DNA of 64,000 bases from Rubrimonas sp036788415 (GCF_036788415.1 NZ_DAIQNN010000002.1:1-64000), one strand, 5' to 3'. Counted from the stretch's first letter, positions 35,770-45,636 are shown. Program-made: numbers and translations. Notes: generated by a model not told the origin, from the letters alone.

Positions 35770-37157
35770 GGCCGGGCCCTTTCGCGGATGTAGCTTTGGA
35801 GTGCGGCCAGATCGTTCGGGAGCACGTCGATGCGCTCGGGGCGGTCGAAGAGGTCGGCCATGCGCGCGGGCAGGGCGGGGCGCAGGCCGCAGGCGGCCTC
35901 CACCGCGTCGGGGAACTTGGCGGCGTGGGCGGTGCCGAGCGTCACCATCGGGATCGCCCGGTCGCCGCGCGCCTGTTCGGCTGCGACCAGCCCGACGGCG
36001 GTGTGCGGGTCGATCACAAGGCCCGTCTCGCGCGCGACGCGGGCGATCATGGCCGAAGTCTGCGCCTGATCGGCTCGTCCCGAGGCGAACTGCGACCGCA
36101 GGGTCGTCGCCGCCCCCTGCCGCAGCGCGAAGCCCCCGGCCCGCAGCTCCTCCATCAGCTGGCGCACCGCCGCGCCGTCGCGGTCGTATAGCTCCCAGAG
36201 CAGCCGCTCGAAATTGGAGGAGACCTCGATGTCCATCGAGGGCGTGATGGTCGGCACCACGCCGGCCTTCTCGTGTCGCCCGGTGACCAGCGTGCGGTGC
36301 AGGATGTCGTTCTCGTTGGTCGCGATCACGAGACCCGCCACCGGCAGCCCTATCGCGCGCGCCACATGGCCGGCGAACACGTCGCCGAAATTCCCCGTGG
36401 GAACCGAAAAGGCGATCTCGCGCGCGGGCGCGCCCAGCGCCACGGCGGCGGTGAAGTAATAGACGACCTGCGCCATCACCCGCGCCCAGTTGATCGAGTT
36501 GACCGCGCCGAGCCGCATCTCGTCGCGGAAGGGCAGATCGGAGAACATCGCCTTCACAAGCGCCTGACAGGCGTCGAAGTCGCCCTCCACCGCGACGGCA
36601 TGCACGTTCGGCTCGCTCGGCGTGGTCATCTGGCGGCGCTGCACCTCCGACACCCGCCCATGCGGGTAGAGGATGAACACATCCGCGGCGTCGAGCCCCC
36701 GGAACGCCTCGATCGCGGCCGAGCCGGTGTCGCCCGAGGTCGCGCCGACGATCGCCACCCGCTCGCCGCGCCGGGCGAGCACCGCGTCGAACATCCGCCC
36801 GATCAGCTGCATCGCCACATCCTTGAAGGCGAGGGTGGGGCCGTGATGCAACTCCAGAATCCAGTCGGACGGGCCGATCTGAACCAGCGGACAGCGCGCC
36901 GGGTGGTCGAAGGCGGCGTAGGCGCGCCCGACGATCTCGCGGAATTCCACCTCCGAGAAGGCCTCGCCCACGAAAGACCGCATCACCGCGACGGCGACTT
37001 CCTCATAGCTCAGGCCGGAGAAGCCCCCGATGGTCGCCGCATCCAGTTGCGGCCAGCTTTCGGGCAGGTAGAGCCCGCCGTCGCGGGCGAGGCCGGCCAG
37101 CATCGCCGCCTCGAAGGACAACTCCGGGGCCGCGCCCCGCGTGCTCACATAGCGCAT
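35766..37157 (-). CDS. thrC: Threonine synthase
   Basis: PLP enzyme converting O-phosphohomoserine to threonine, 463 residues, the long fold-type II form. The N-terminus is MRYVSTRGAAPELSFEAAMLAGLARDGGL, with the PLP lysine in HGPTLAFKDVAMQ, GATSGDTGSAAIEAFRG, and the glycine-rich SVPTGNFGDVFAGH. It heads the thrC-M16-acetyltransferase operon and is divergent from alaS across 175 bases. Confidence 0.95.
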   Translation of the reverse strand: MRYVSTRGAAPELSFEAAMLAGLARDGGLYLPESWPQLDAATIGGFSGLSYEEVAVAVMRSFVGEAFSEVEFREIVGRAYAAFDHPARCPLVQIGPSDWILELHHGPTLAFKDVAMQLIGRMFDAVLARRGERVAIVGATSGDTGSAAIEAFRGLDAADVFILYPHGRVSEVQRRQMTTPSEPNVHAVAVEGDFDACQALVKAMFSDLPFRDEMRLGAVNSINWARVMAQVVYYFTAAVALGAPAREIAFSVPTGNFGDVFAGHVARAIGLPVAGLVIATNENDILHRTLVTGRHEKAGVVPTITPSMDIEVSSNFERLLWELYDRDGAAVRQLMEELRAGGFALRQGAATTLRSQFASGRADQAQTSAMIARVARETGLVIDPHTAVGLVAAEQARGDRAIPMVTLGTAHAAKFPDAVEAACGLRPALPARMADLFDRPERIDVLPNDLAALQSYIRERARP

Positions 37158-37332
37158 CGCGCACTCCTCTGACGGGGGGAGGGTCTAGCGCGGCGCGGCC
37201 CTCTGCGCCAGACGCGCCGGCCCGGGACGCCGTCAGGGCGCGGCGCCGACGCATGGACAGCCGGCGCGCCCCCGGCTACATGCGGAGGTCGCTGCGGGCG
37301 GGCGCGCGCGGCGCAGGATCGCGGAGCAGTTC

Positions 37333-40008
37333 ATGACGTCTCTCAACGACATCCGCTCGGGCTTTCTGAGCTACTTCGCCCGGCATGGCCACGAGGTCGT
37401 GCCGTCCTCGCCGCTGGTCCCACGCAACGACCCCACGCTGCTCTTCACCAATGCGGGGATGGTTCAGTTCAAGAATCTGTTCACCGGGGTCGAGAAACGC
37501 GACTTCGTCCGCGCCGTCACCTCGCAGAAATGCGTCCGCGCCGGCGGCAAGCACAACGACCTCGACAATGTCGGCTACACCGCGCGCCACCACACCTTCT
37601 TCGAAATGCTGGGCAATTTCTCCTTCGGCGACTATTTCAAGGAGATGGCGATCCCGCTCGCCTGGGACCTGATCACCAAGGAATTCGGCCTGCCCGCCGA
37701 GAAGCTGCTCGTGACCGTCTATCACGACGACGACGAGGCCGCCGACATCTGGCGGAGATACGCCGGCCTTTCGGACGACCGCATCATCCGCATCGCGACG
37801 TCGGACAATTTCTGGGCGATGGGCCCGACCGGCCCCTGCGGCCCCTGCTCGGAGATCTTCTACGATCACGGCCCGCACATCGCCGGCGGCCCGCCCGGCA
37901 GCCCGGACGAGGACGGCGACCGCTTCATCGAGATCTGGAATCTCGTCTTCATGCAGTTCGAGCAGATCGACGAGATGCGGCGCGAGTCCCTGCCGCGCCC
38001 CTCGATCGACACCGGAATGGGGCTCGAGCGCATCGGCGCTGTGCTGCAGGGCAAGCACGACAATTACGACACCGATCTGATGCGCGCCCTGATCGAGGCC
38101 TCGGCCCATGCGACGAGCGTCGAGCCGGACGGTCCGGGCCGCATCCATCATCGCGTGATCGCCGACCATCTGCGCTCCTGTTCTTTCCTGCTCGCCGATG
38201 GCGTGACGCCCTCCAACGAGGGCCGAGGCTATGTTTTGCGCCGCATCATGCGCCGCGCCATGCGCCACGCGCATCTCCTCGGCGCGCAGGACCCGGTGAT
38301 GTACAGGCTGGTCCCGTCGCTGGTGCGTCAGATGGGGCAGGCCTTCCCCGAACTCGCCCGTGCGCAGGCGATGATCGAGGAGACGCTGCGGCTCGAGGAA
38401 ACCCGCTTCCAGACCACGCTCGACCGCGGTCTGCGCCTGCTCGACGACGCGCTCGACGGCCTGCCCGACGGCGCCGAGTTGCCCGGAGAGACCGCCTTCC
38501 GCCTCTACGACACTTACGGCTTCCCGCTCGATCTGACGCAGGACGCGCTGCGCGAGAAGGGCCGCGGCGTCGATCTCGCGGGCTTCGACGCGGCGATGGC
38601 GGCGCAGAAGGCCAAGGCGCGCGCGGCGTGGTCGGGCTCGGGCGAGGCCGCCGACGGCGCGATCTGGTTCGACCTGCGCGAGGAGGTCGGGCCGACCGAG
38701 TTCCTCGGCTACGAGACTGAGACCGCCGAAGGCGTCGTGCGCGCGCTGGTGGCGGAGGGCGCGCGCGTCGGGTCCGCTTCTGTCGGGGCGACCGTGCAGA
38801 TCGTGCTCAACCAGACGCCCTTCTACGCCGAATCCGGCGGCCAGGTCGGCGACGCGGGCGAGATCGTCACCCAGACGGGCCGCGCCCGCGTCGCGGTCAC
38901 GCGCAAGCGCGCGGGCGATCTGTTCGCGCATGAGGCCGAAGTGGTCGACGGCGAGATCGTGCAGGGCGAAAGCGCGCGGCTGGTCGTCGATCCCGCCCGC
39001 CGCGCCGCGATCCGCGCGAACCACTCGGCGACGCATCTGCTGCACGAGGCGCTGCGCGGGGCGCTCGGCGATCACGTCGCGCAGCGCGGCTCGCTGGTCG
39101 CGCCCGACCGGCTGCGCTTCGACTTCGCCCATTCCGAGGCGATGCGCCCCGAGCAGATCGCAGCCGTCGAGGCCGAGGTGAACGCCTATATCCGACAGAA
39201 CGACGCGGTGACGACCCGCCTGATGACGCCCGACGAGGCGCAGGCGATGGGCGCCCGCGCGCTGTTCGGCGAGAAATACGGCGACGAGGTCCGCGTCGTG
39301 GCCATGGGCGCCCGGCCCGCGGGCGAGACCGGACCCGCCGGGCGCGTCTATTCGCTGGAGCTGTGCGGCGGCACGCATGTCGCGCGCACCGGCGAGATCG
39401 GGCTGATGGCGGTGACCGGCGAGAGCGCGTCGTCCGCCGGGGTCCGCCGCATCGAGGCGCTGACCGGGGCGGCGGCCCTTGAGCATCTGCGCGCGCAGGA
39501 TCGCCGCCTCGGAGAAGCGGCGGCGTCGCTCAAGGTGCGGCCAGAGGACGTGTCGGACCGCGTGCGCGCGCTGCTGGAGGAGCGCCGCGCGCTGCAGAAC
39601 GAGCTCGCCGATCTGCGCCGCAAGCTCGCCATGGGCGGGGGCGGCGGCGAGGCCCCTGCGGCGGCGCGCGAGATCGGCGGCGTGGCGCTGGTCGCCCGCA
39701 TTCTCGACGACGTGTCCGCGAAGGAGCTGCGCGGGCTGATCGACGCGCACAAGGCGCAGCTCGGCTCGGGCGCGGTGGTGCTGATCGCGCGCGCCGACGG
39801 CAAGGCGGCGATCGCGGCGGGCGTCACGCAGGACCTGACCTCGCGGGTCTCGGCGGTGGACCTCGTTCGGGCCGCGGCGGAGGCGATGGGCGGCAAGGGC
39901 GGCGGCGGGCGGCCCGACATGGCGCAAGCCGGCGGCGCCGACCCTGACCGCGCCGAGGACGCGCTGCGCGCCGTCGAAGCCGCGCTGGCGGAGCGCGCCG
40001 AAGCCTGA
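37333..40008 (+). CDS. alaS: Alanine-tRNA ligase
   Basis: Charges tRNA-Ala. All parts of the 891-residue enzyme are present: class II catalytic core (FLSYFARHGHEVVPSSPLVP, LLFTNAGMVQFKNLFTG, RTGMGLER-type helix DTGMGLERIGAVLQG), the editing domain with ANHSATHLLHEAL and the CGGTHVARTGEIG zinc motif, and the C-terminal domain with a Gly-rich hinge and KGGGGRPDMAQAGG. No frameshift or gap is seen. Confidence 0.97.
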   Translation: MTSLNDIRSGFLSYFARHGHEVVPSSPLVPRNDPTLLFTNAGMVQFKNLFTGVEKRDFVRAVTSQKCVRAGGKHNDLDNVGYTARHHTFFEMLGNFSFGDYFKEMAIPLAWDLITKEFGLPAEKLLVTVYHDDDEAADIWRRYAGLSDDRIIRIATSDNFWAMGPTGPCGPCSEIFYDHGPHIAGGPPGSPDEDGDRFIEIWNLVFMQFEQIDEMRRESLPRPSIDTGMGLERIGAVLQGKHDNYDTDLMRALIEASAHATSVEPDGPGRIHHRVIADHLRSCSFLLADGVTPSNEGRGYVLRRIMRRAMRHAHLLGAQDPVMYRLVPSLVRQMGQAFPELARAQAMIEETLRLEETRFQTTLDRGLRLLDDALDGLPDGAELPGETAFRLYDTYGFPLDLTQDALREKGRGVDLAGFDAAMAAQKAKARAAWSGSGEAADGAIWFDLREEVGPTEFLGYETETAEGVVRALVAEGARVGSASVGATVQIVLNQTPFYAESGGQVGDAGEIVTQTGRARVAVTRKRAGDLFAHEAEVVDGEIVQGESARLVVDPARRAAIRANHSATHLLHEALRGALGDHVAQRGSLVAPDRLRFDFAHSEAMRPEQIAAVEAEVNAYIRQNDAVTTRLMTPDEAQAMGARALFGEKYGDEVRVVAMGARPAGETGPAGRVYSLELCGGTHVARTGEIGLMAVTGESASSAGVRRIEALTGAAALEHLRAQDRRLGEAAASLKVRPEDVSDRVRALLEERRALQNELADLRRKLAMGGGGGEAPAAAREIGGVALVARILDDVSAKELRGLIDAHKAQLGSGAVVLIARADGKAAIAAGVTQDLTSRVSAVDLVRAAAEAMGGKGGGGRPDMAQAGGADPDRAEDALRAVEAALAERAEA

Positions 40009-40163
40009 AGGCCGAACGACGCTGCGCCATGCGGCGGCGGCGGGGCGGGTCTGCGCGCGCGGACTGTCACAATACCGTCGCGCGTCTTGCGGAAAACCCG
40101 CGCGCATCCCATGATGTGTCTAGACACGCCTGTCTCTGTCTCGACTGCCTCATGGAGAAAGCC

Positions 40164-40394
40164 ATGCTCGATGTGATTGTCGCCGCCCTCCGCGGCGCCT
40201 GGGCTGCGGCGTCCGCCGCGCAGGCGCGCCGGAGGGACATCGCCGCGCTGCGCGCCATGGATGCGCGCGCCCTGTCGGATCTGGGCATTGAGCGCGCCCA
40301 GATCGTCGCCTATGTGGACGGTCGCCTCGCCCGACCCGCCCCGAGGCCGCGCCGCGCCGCGCCCCCCGTCCTGCGGCTGGTGCGCAGCGCCTGA
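40164..40394 (+). CDS. DUF1127 small protein
   Basis: A 76-residue basic protein with the DUF1127 (YjiS-like) core RRRDIAALRAMDARALSDLGIERAQI and an Arg/Pro-rich tail. GGAGA in the preceding in-frame ATG (40152) serves as its ribosome site, so 40164 is the better start. DUF1127 proteins are abundant in Alphaproteobacteria; some bind RNA or act in phosphate or carbon stress, but this one has no assigned role. Confidence 0.75.
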   Translation: MLDVIVAALRGAWAAASAAQARRRDIAALRAMDARALSDLGIERAQIVAYVDGRLARPAPRPRRAAPPVLRLVRSA

Positions 40395-40464
40395 CCGCCC
40401 GCGCCGGCCCCTCGCGAGGGGCTTGCGCGCGCGTCCCGAATCTCTATAAAGCGCCGCACTGGAT

Positions 40465-40539
40465 GCGGGCGTAGCTCAGGGGTAGAGCACAACCTTGCCA
40501 AGGTTGGGGTCGTGAGTTCGAATCTCATCGCCCGCTCCA
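40465..40539 (+). tRNA. tRNA-Gly (GCC)
   Basis: Full cloverleaf: acceptor stem GCGGGCG/CGCCCGC, D-arm GCTC...GAGC, anticodon stem CAACC/GGTTG with loop TTGCCAA (anticodon GCC at 40497-40499), T-arm GTGAG-TTCGAAT-CTCAT, and an encoded CCA. A terminator-like hairpin follows. Confidence 0.97.
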
Positions 40540-40576
40540 GGTGATTTGCCAAACGCGATGACTGCCGGACGTGAAG

Positions 40577-40604
40577 CGGGCTCCTTTCGGGGCCCGTTCC
40601 GTTT
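40577..40604 (+). terminator. Terminator after tRNA-Gly
   Basis: CGGGCTCC at 40577-40584 and GGGGCCCG at 40589-40596 form a stem (one G-T pair) over a TTTC loop, followed by TTCCGTTT. Confidence 0.6.
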
Positions 40605-40640
40605 CGCGGCGGGAGATTTGCGCCCGACGACTTGAAGGCC

Positions 40641-41315
40641 TCACGCCAGCAGCGCCAGCGTCCGGAACGCCGTCATGTCGTCGAAGACGCAGATCTCGGG
40701 CGGGCCGACTGCGACGCGCGGCGCAGCCGCGATCAGCCGAGCGCCGGTCGCGGCGAGCGCCGTGTCGAACGCCTCGTGGTCCGCAGGGTGCGACAGCGCG
40801 TAGGCGAGCGTGACGTGAAACCGATAGCTCGCGTGGCCGGGGCGGTCGGCCAGACCGGTCGCGGCGGCGAGCGCGTCGCGGAAGGCGCGCAGCCGCGACT
40901 CCTCCTCCGCCGTCGCGCCTTCGAGCGTCACGCCGATTCCGCCGCCCGACGCCGCGATCCCGGTCGGGCGCAGCGCGAAGGGCGGGGGCGGGGCGATGGG
41001 CGCCGTGCGCACGGCTTCGAGAAACCACGCGTCGGCGTCGGCCTCGGCGGCGTCTTCCGGCAGCGCTTCGGGCCAGACGCCGGGGCTTCGGCGGCTGTGC
41101 AGCAGGCCGTCGAACAGCGTCATGTGCCAGGAGGACGGCGGCAGCCAGGCGAAGCACGCCCCGCCGGGCGCCGCCGCCAGCGCGTCGCGCGCCGCGACCA
41201 GCGCGTCGAAGACCGGGCCGGGGCGGATATGGCCGATCACCGTGCACCCGGAGCAGCGCAGCGCGCGCCCCTCGGCGTCGAAGCGAACGCCCAGATAGGG
41301 CGGAGGGGCTTTCAC
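40641..41315 (-). CDS. DUF1868 2H-phosphoesterase-like protein
   Basis: A 224-residue member of the 2H phosphoesterase (LigT) superfamily, with both HxT motifs: H64-M-T66 in SSWHMTLFDG and H167-V-T169 in RFHVTLAYAL. Such enzymes usually open cyclic phosphodiesters or act on 2'-5' bonds. Its GTG start overlaps the ugpC stop by 4 bases, so it is the translationally coupled last gene of the ugp operon, the place where E. coli has the glycerophosphodiesterase UgpQ. A role on imported glycerophosphodiesters is an attractive inference but not shown. Confidence 0.82.
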   Translation of the reverse strand: MKAPPPYLGVRFDAEGRALRCSGCTVIGHIRPGPVFDALVAARDALAAAPGGACFAWLPPSSWHMTLFDGLLHSRRSPGVWPEALPEDAAEADADAWFLEAVRTAPIAPPPPFALRPTGIAASGGGIGVTLEGATAEEESRLRAFRDALAAATGLADRPGHASYRFHVTLAYALSHPADHEAFDTALAATGARLIAAAPRVAVGPPEICVFDDMTAFRTLALLA

Positions 41316-42361
41316 AGCCGCGCGCCGGTCTCGGGGTGGAACAGGTGCAGGTCTTCGGGATCGGCGGTCACGCTGGCCGCGTCGGCTGGAATCTCATAGG
41401 CGGCGTCGAGGCTCACCACGAAATCCGCCGCGCCGAGCCGGCCATGGGCGAGCCGCGTCGCGCCGAGCTCCTCCACCGTGTCGATGCGGAACGGGAGGCC
41501 CTCGCCCGCCCTCCCGAGCCGCGCCTTCTCGGGCCGCAGGCCCACGGTCGCCGGCCCCGCGACGCCGTTGCGCGTCAACGGCGCCGCGCCGCCCTCCACA
41601 TGCGCCGCGCCGCCCTCGACCGTCGCCGGAAACAGGTTCATCGCCGGCGCGCCGATGAAGCTCGCCACGAAAGTCGAGGCGGGGCGGTCGTAGACCTCCT
41701 TCGGCGCGCCGATCTGCTCGACCCGGCCCTCGTTCAGCACCACGATCCGGTCGGCGAGCGTCATCGCCTCAACCTGGTCGTGCGTGACATAGACCGCCGC
41801 CACGCCGATCCGCCGCTGGAGCCGCCGGATTTCGAGCCGCATCTGGGTGCGCAGCTTCGCGTCGAGATTGGAGAGCGGTTCGTCGAACAGGAAGATCGCA
41901 GGGTGGCGCACGATGGCGCGCCCCATCGCGACGCGCTGGCGCTGGCCGCCCGAAAGCTGCGCGGGCTTGCGCGGCAGATACTCGCCGATCTGCAGAAGCG
42001 CCGCCGCCTCGCGCACCCGCGCGTCGATCTCGGCCCTGGGCGTGCGGCGGTTGCGCAGGCCGTAGGCGAGATTGTCGTAGACGCTCATATGCGGGTAGAG
42101 GGCGTAGTTCTGGAACACCATGGCGATGTCGCGGTCGGCGGGCTCGACGTCGTTGACGACGCGTCCCGACAGCCGGATTTCGCCTTCGGTGGCCTTCTCG
42201 AGCCCCGCCACCATGCGCAGGAGCGTCGACTTCCCGCAGCCGGAGGGCCCGACGAAGACTGCGAATTCGCCTTCGCCCACCGCGATGTCGACGCCCTTCA
42301 CCGCGAGATGGCCGTTGGGGTAGCGCTTCACCGCGCGGACGATCTCGAGCGTGGACGTCAT
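41312..42361 (-). CDS. ugpC: sn-glycerol-3-phosphate ABC transporter ATP-binding protein
   Basis: MalK/UgpC-type ABC ATPase, 349 residues. Walker A GPSGCGKST, signature LSGGQRQRVAMGRAI, Walker B IFLFDEPLSNLDAKLR, switch His in YVTHDQVEAMTLADRI, then a C-terminal TOBE regulatory domain (VGLRPEKARLG). It drives the UgpAE permease. Overlaps both neighbours by 4 bases. Substrate specificity follows from UgpB; a general sugar transporter is the alternative. Confidence 0.9.
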   Translation of the reverse strand: MTSTLEIVRAVKRYPNGHLAVKGVDIAVGEGEFAVFVGPSGCGKSTLLRMVAGLEKATEGEIRLSGRVVNDVEPADRDIAMVFQNYALYPHMSVYDNLAYGLRNRRTPRAEIDARVREAAALLQIGEYLPRKPAQLSGGQRQRVAMGRAIVRHPAIFLFDEPLSNLDAKLRTQMRLEIRRLQRRIGVAAVYVTHDQVEAMTLADRIVVLNEGRVEQIGAPKEVYDRPASTFVASFIGAPAMNLFPATVEGGAAHVEGGAAPLTRNGVAGPATVGLRPEKARLGRAGEGLPFRIDTVEELGATRLAHGRLGAADFVVSLDAAYEIPADAASVTADPEDLHLFHPETGARL

Positions 42362-43209
42362 TTCTCGGTCTCCACGAGGCCCTTCACGAACATGCGCTGG
42401 AACAGCACCACCACGAGCACCGGCGGCAGCATGGCGAGGATCGCGAGCGCCATCGCGTCCTCATAGGCGGGGATGTTGGACTCGACCCAGACCTGCATGA
42501 TCTGGCGGATGCCGCGGACGATGGTGAAATAGCCCTCCTGCGTCGTCATCAGCGTCGGCCAGAGATACTGGTTCCAGCCCACCACGAACATGATGATGAA
42601 GATCGCCGCGATCATCGTGCGCGACAGCGGGATCAGGATGTCGATCAGGAAGCGCCACCAGTTGGCCCCGTCGATCCGCGCCGCCTCGAGCAGCTCGTCC
42701 GGCACGGATTTGAAGAACTGGCGGAAGAAGAACGTGCCTGTCGCCGAGGCGATCAGCGGCACGATCAGGCCGGTATACGTGTTGAGCAGCCCCAGCCCCT
42801 GCACGACTTCGTAGGAGGGCAGGATGCGCACTTCGAGCGGCAGCAGCAGCGTGAGGAAGATCAGCCAGAAGCACGCGACGCCCAGACGGAAGCGGAAATA
42901 CACGATGGCGTAGGCGGCGAGGATCGACACGACGATCTTGCCGACGGCGAAGCCCAGCCCCATGACCAGCGAATTCGTCATCATCAGCACGCCGTTCACG
43001 GTCTTGGTGAAGCCCGAGCCCTCGAACATCGCGCGGGCGTAGGTTTCGACGCCGTTCGGCCCGATGCTCCATTGCAGTCCTTCGCGGTGGATCACGATGC
43101 GGTCATGCGTCGAGGTGGCGAAGGCGAGCAGCACGGGGCCCATCATCAGCGCGACGCCGATCAGCAGCACCGAATGGTTGTAGATCGCGCTCCAGCGGAG
43201 TTTAGGCAT
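42358..43209 (-). CDS. ugpE: sn-glycerol-3-phosphate ABC transporter permease UgpE
   Basis: A 283-residue inner-membrane permease with six hydrophobic helices and the EAA loop ELLEAARIDGANWWRFLIDILIPLS that docks on the ATPase. The N-terminal YNHSVLLIGVALMMGPVLLAF and the FFFRQFFKSVPDELLEAARIDG region match UgpE. It overlaps ugpA by 8 bases and ugpC by 4. Confidence 0.9.
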   Translation of the reverse strand: MPKLRWSAIYNHSVLLIGVALMMGPVLLAFATSTHDRIVIHREGLQWSIGPNGVETYARAMFEGSGFTKTVNGVLMMTNSLVMGLGFAVGKIVVSILAAYAIVYFRFRLGVACFWLIFLTLLLPLEVRILPSYEVVQGLGLLNTYTGLIVPLIASATGTFFFRQFFKSVPDELLEAARIDGANWWRFLIDILIPLSRTMIAAIFIIMFVVGWNQYLWPTLMTTQEGYFTIVRGIRQIMQVWVESNIPAYEDAMALAILAMLPPVLVVVLFQRMFVKGLVETEK

Positions 43210-44083
43210 AGTGCACCCGCCGGTCGATGAAACGGAACTGGATCACGGTCAACGCGAAGACCGCGAGCATCAGGATCACGGATTGCGCCGAGGAGCCGCC
43301 GATGTCCTGCCCGCGGAACCCGTCGAGGAACACCTTGTAGACGAGCGTCACCGGGCTGTTGCCGGGGTTGCCCTTCAGCATCACGTCGATCACGCCGAAG
43401 GTCTCGAAGAAAGCGTAGGTGATGTTGATCACCAGCAGGAAGAAGGTCGTCGGCGCCAGCAGCGGAAAGACGATGGTCCAGAAACGGCGCGCGGGCGAGC
43501 GGCAGTCGATCGACGCCGCCTCGCGCAGCGCGTTCGGGATGCCCTGCAGGCCCGACAGGAAGAAGATGAAGTTGACCGGGATCTGCTTCCACGTCGCGAC
43601 GATGGTCATGGAGACGGCGGTGTCCCAGTAGTTCACGCCGATCCGCATCTCCCAGCCGAACAGGGCGAAAAAGTCGACGATTGGGCCGACATGCTGGTCG
43701 AACATCATCACGCCGATCAGCCCGGCCACGGGCGGGGCGATGGCGTAGCCCCACATCAGAAGCGTCTTGTAGGGGCCCTGCCCGCGCAGCACCGCGTCGG
43801 CCGAGACGGCGAGCGTCAGCGCGATGGCGAGCGAAAAGAAGGCGACCGCCGCCGAGAACCCCAGCGTGAACCATGCCGAGCGGACATAGTCGGAGCGCGT
43901 GACGGCGTTGAGGTAGTTGTCGAAGCCCACGAAGATCGCGCGACCGAAGAACGGATCCTCGAGGTGGAAGGAGGACCAGACCGCCTGCGCCGATGGCCAG
44001 AGGAAGAAGACGAGCACGATCGCCATCTGCGGCAGGAGCAGCAGGATGGGGACGGCGAAGCCGTCGAAGCAGACCTTCTTCAT
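43202..44083 (-). CDS. ugpA: sn-glycerol-3-phosphate ABC transporter permease UgpA
   Basis: A 293-residue permease, six membrane helices, with the EAA loop ALREAASIDCRSPARRFWTIVFP. The opening hydrophobic segment PILLLLPQMAIVLVFFLWP and SSFHLEDPFFGRAIFVGFDNY are typical of UgpA. It is second in the operon, 76 bases after ugpB. Confidence 0.9.
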   Translation of the reverse strand: MKKVCFDGFAVPILLLLPQMAIVLVFFLWPSAQAVWSSFHLEDPFFGRAIFVGFDNYLNAVTRSDYVRSAWFTLGFSAAVAFFSLAIALTLAVSADAVLRGQGPYKTLLMWGYAIAPPVAGLIGVMMFDQHVGPIVDFFALFGWEMRIGVNYWDTAVSMTIVATWKQIPVNFIFFLSGLQGIPNALREAASIDCRSPARRFWTIVFPLLAPTTFFLLVINITYAFFETFGVIDVMLKGNPGNSPVTLVYKVFLDGFRGQDIGGSSAQSVILMLAVFALTVIQFRFIDRRVHYA

Positions 44084-44159
44084 GCGCGGCGGGTCTTCAT
44101 GTGCGGGCGGTCATGCGCGCGCAGCAGGCGGCGGGGCCCAAGCCCCGCCGCCGCGCAAG

Positions 44160-45458
44160 TCAGCCCTGCGTCTGGGCGAAGCGGGCGAGGAGCGCGTTGC
44201 CCTCGTCCTCGATCACCTTGAACGCCTCGTCCACGGTGGTCTCGCCGGCGAAGATGCGCGCGAATTCGCGGTTCATCACGTCGCGGATCTGGACGTAGAA
44301 GCCCATCTGGTAGCCCTTGGTCCACTCGCCGCCCGGCAGCGACAGCTGCTGGATGCCGATCTCGGCCTGCGGGCTCTCCTCATAGTAGCCCTGCGACTTG
44401 GTGAGCTCGTAAGCCGCGTTGGTGATCGGAACGTAGCCGGTCGCCTTGTGCCACTGCGCCTGGACTTCCGGCGAGGTCAGGAAGCGGAAGAACTCGGCGG
44501 TCGCCTTCTGCTCCTCCTCGGGGTGGCCGGCCATCGCGAACAGCGCGGCGCCGCCGATGAAGGTGTTGGCGCCCTCGTCGATCACGGTCTTCCAGTAGGG
44601 CAGGAAGGTCGCCTGGAACTCGAAATTCGCCGACTTCTTCAGCCCGCCGAACGAGCCCGACGAGCCCATCCACATCGCGACCTGCTGGTTCTCGAACGGC
44701 GTCTGATTGTCGTTCCAGCCCGGACCGTAATAGCCGAAGAGCCCCGCGTCGTACCACTCCTTCACGGCCTTGAAGTGGTTCTTGATCGGTTCGACGTTGA
44801 CCAGAAGCTGCGTGCCGGCGGCGCCGTCATAGCCGTTGGCGTTGGTCGCGAACTGAAGATTGTGCCGCGACATGAAGTTCTCGACGAAGATCCACGGCAG
44901 GTGCGACTGCGCCAGCGGAATGTAGCCCGCCGCCTTCAGCGCCGGCGCGGTTACGTCGCCGAATTCCTCCCAGGTCTTCGGCGGCGTGACGCCCGCCTTT
45001 TCGAGAGCTGCGACATTGTAATACATGATCGGCGAGGACGAGTTGAACGGCATGCCGACCATCTTGCCCGACGCGTCGGCGTAGAAATAGCGCACGCCGG
45101 GGATATAGTCGGAGATTTCGAAGGGCACGCCATGCGCCTTCATCAGATCCTCGACCGGGATCGTTGCGCCGGCGGCGCCGATGATCGTAGCTGAGCCCGC
45201 GTCGAACACCTGCACCACGTTCGGCTGTTCGCCGGCGCGGAACGCGGCGATGGTCGCCGTGAGGGTTTCCTCGTAGCCGCCCTTGAAGACCGGCGTGATC
45301 TGATAGTCCGACTGCGACGCGTTGAACTGCGTCGCAAGGTCGTTAACGGCCTCGCCCAGAGCGCCGCCCATGGCGTGCCACCAGGTGATTTCCGTCTGCG
45401 CCCACGCGGCGCCGCCCGAAAGCGACAGCGCGACGGCGGCGATCAGGTTGCGGATCAT
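44160..45458 (-). CDS. ugpB: sn-glycerol-3-phosphate ABC transporter substrate-binding protein
   Basis: A 432-residue periplasmic protein with signal peptide MIRNLIAAVALSLSGGAAWAQ. The mature start TEITWWHAMGGALGEAVNDLA and the segments SDYQITPVFKGGYEETLTA, FDAGSATIIGA and MPFNSSSPIMYYNVAALEKAG match UgpB, which binds glycerol-3-phosphate or glycerophosphocholine. GGGAGGC precedes the ATG at 45458. It is first in ugpBAEC. PhoB control is likely from the family, but I could not see a convincing Pho box in the 178 bases upstream. Confidence 0.92.
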   Translation of the reverse strand: MIRNLIAAVALSLSGGAAWAQTEITWWHAMGGALGEAVNDLATQFNASQSDYQITPVFKGGYEETLTATIAAFRAGEQPNVVQVFDAGSATIIGAAGATIPVEDLMKAHGVPFEISDYIPGVRYFYADASGKMVGMPFNSSSPIMYYNVAALEKAGVTPPKTWEEFGDVTAPALKAAGYIPLAQSHLPWIFVENFMSRHNLQFATNANGYDGAAGTQLLVNVEPIKNHFKAVKEWYDAGLFGYYGPGWNDNQTPFENQQVAMWMGSSGSFGGLKKSANFEFQATFLPYWKTVIDEGANTFIGGAALFAMAGHPEEEQKATAEFFRFLTSPEVQAQWHKATGYVPITNAAYELTKSQGYYEESPQAEIGIQQLSLPGGEWTKGYQMGFYVQIRDVMNREFARIFAGETTVDEAFKVIEDEGNALLARFAQTQG

Positions 45459-45636
45459 CCGCGCCTCCCTTGTCATGAACCTTCCGATGTCCCTACACGC
45501 CCTGCGCGACGGAGCGACGACGGAAAGATGACGTGGGTGCGACAAGGCGATTTCGGCGCCGCCGCTCGATCCCTGGGGGCGGTCTCCGGAGCGGCGCGCC
45601 GTTGCGCGACATCCGAACCGGGCCGAGCGCGCTCGA

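Noticed and set aside
45459..45636. A Pho box upstream of ugpB
   Set aside because: TGTCAT occurs once near 45471, but the second half-site at the expected 11-base spacing is absent.
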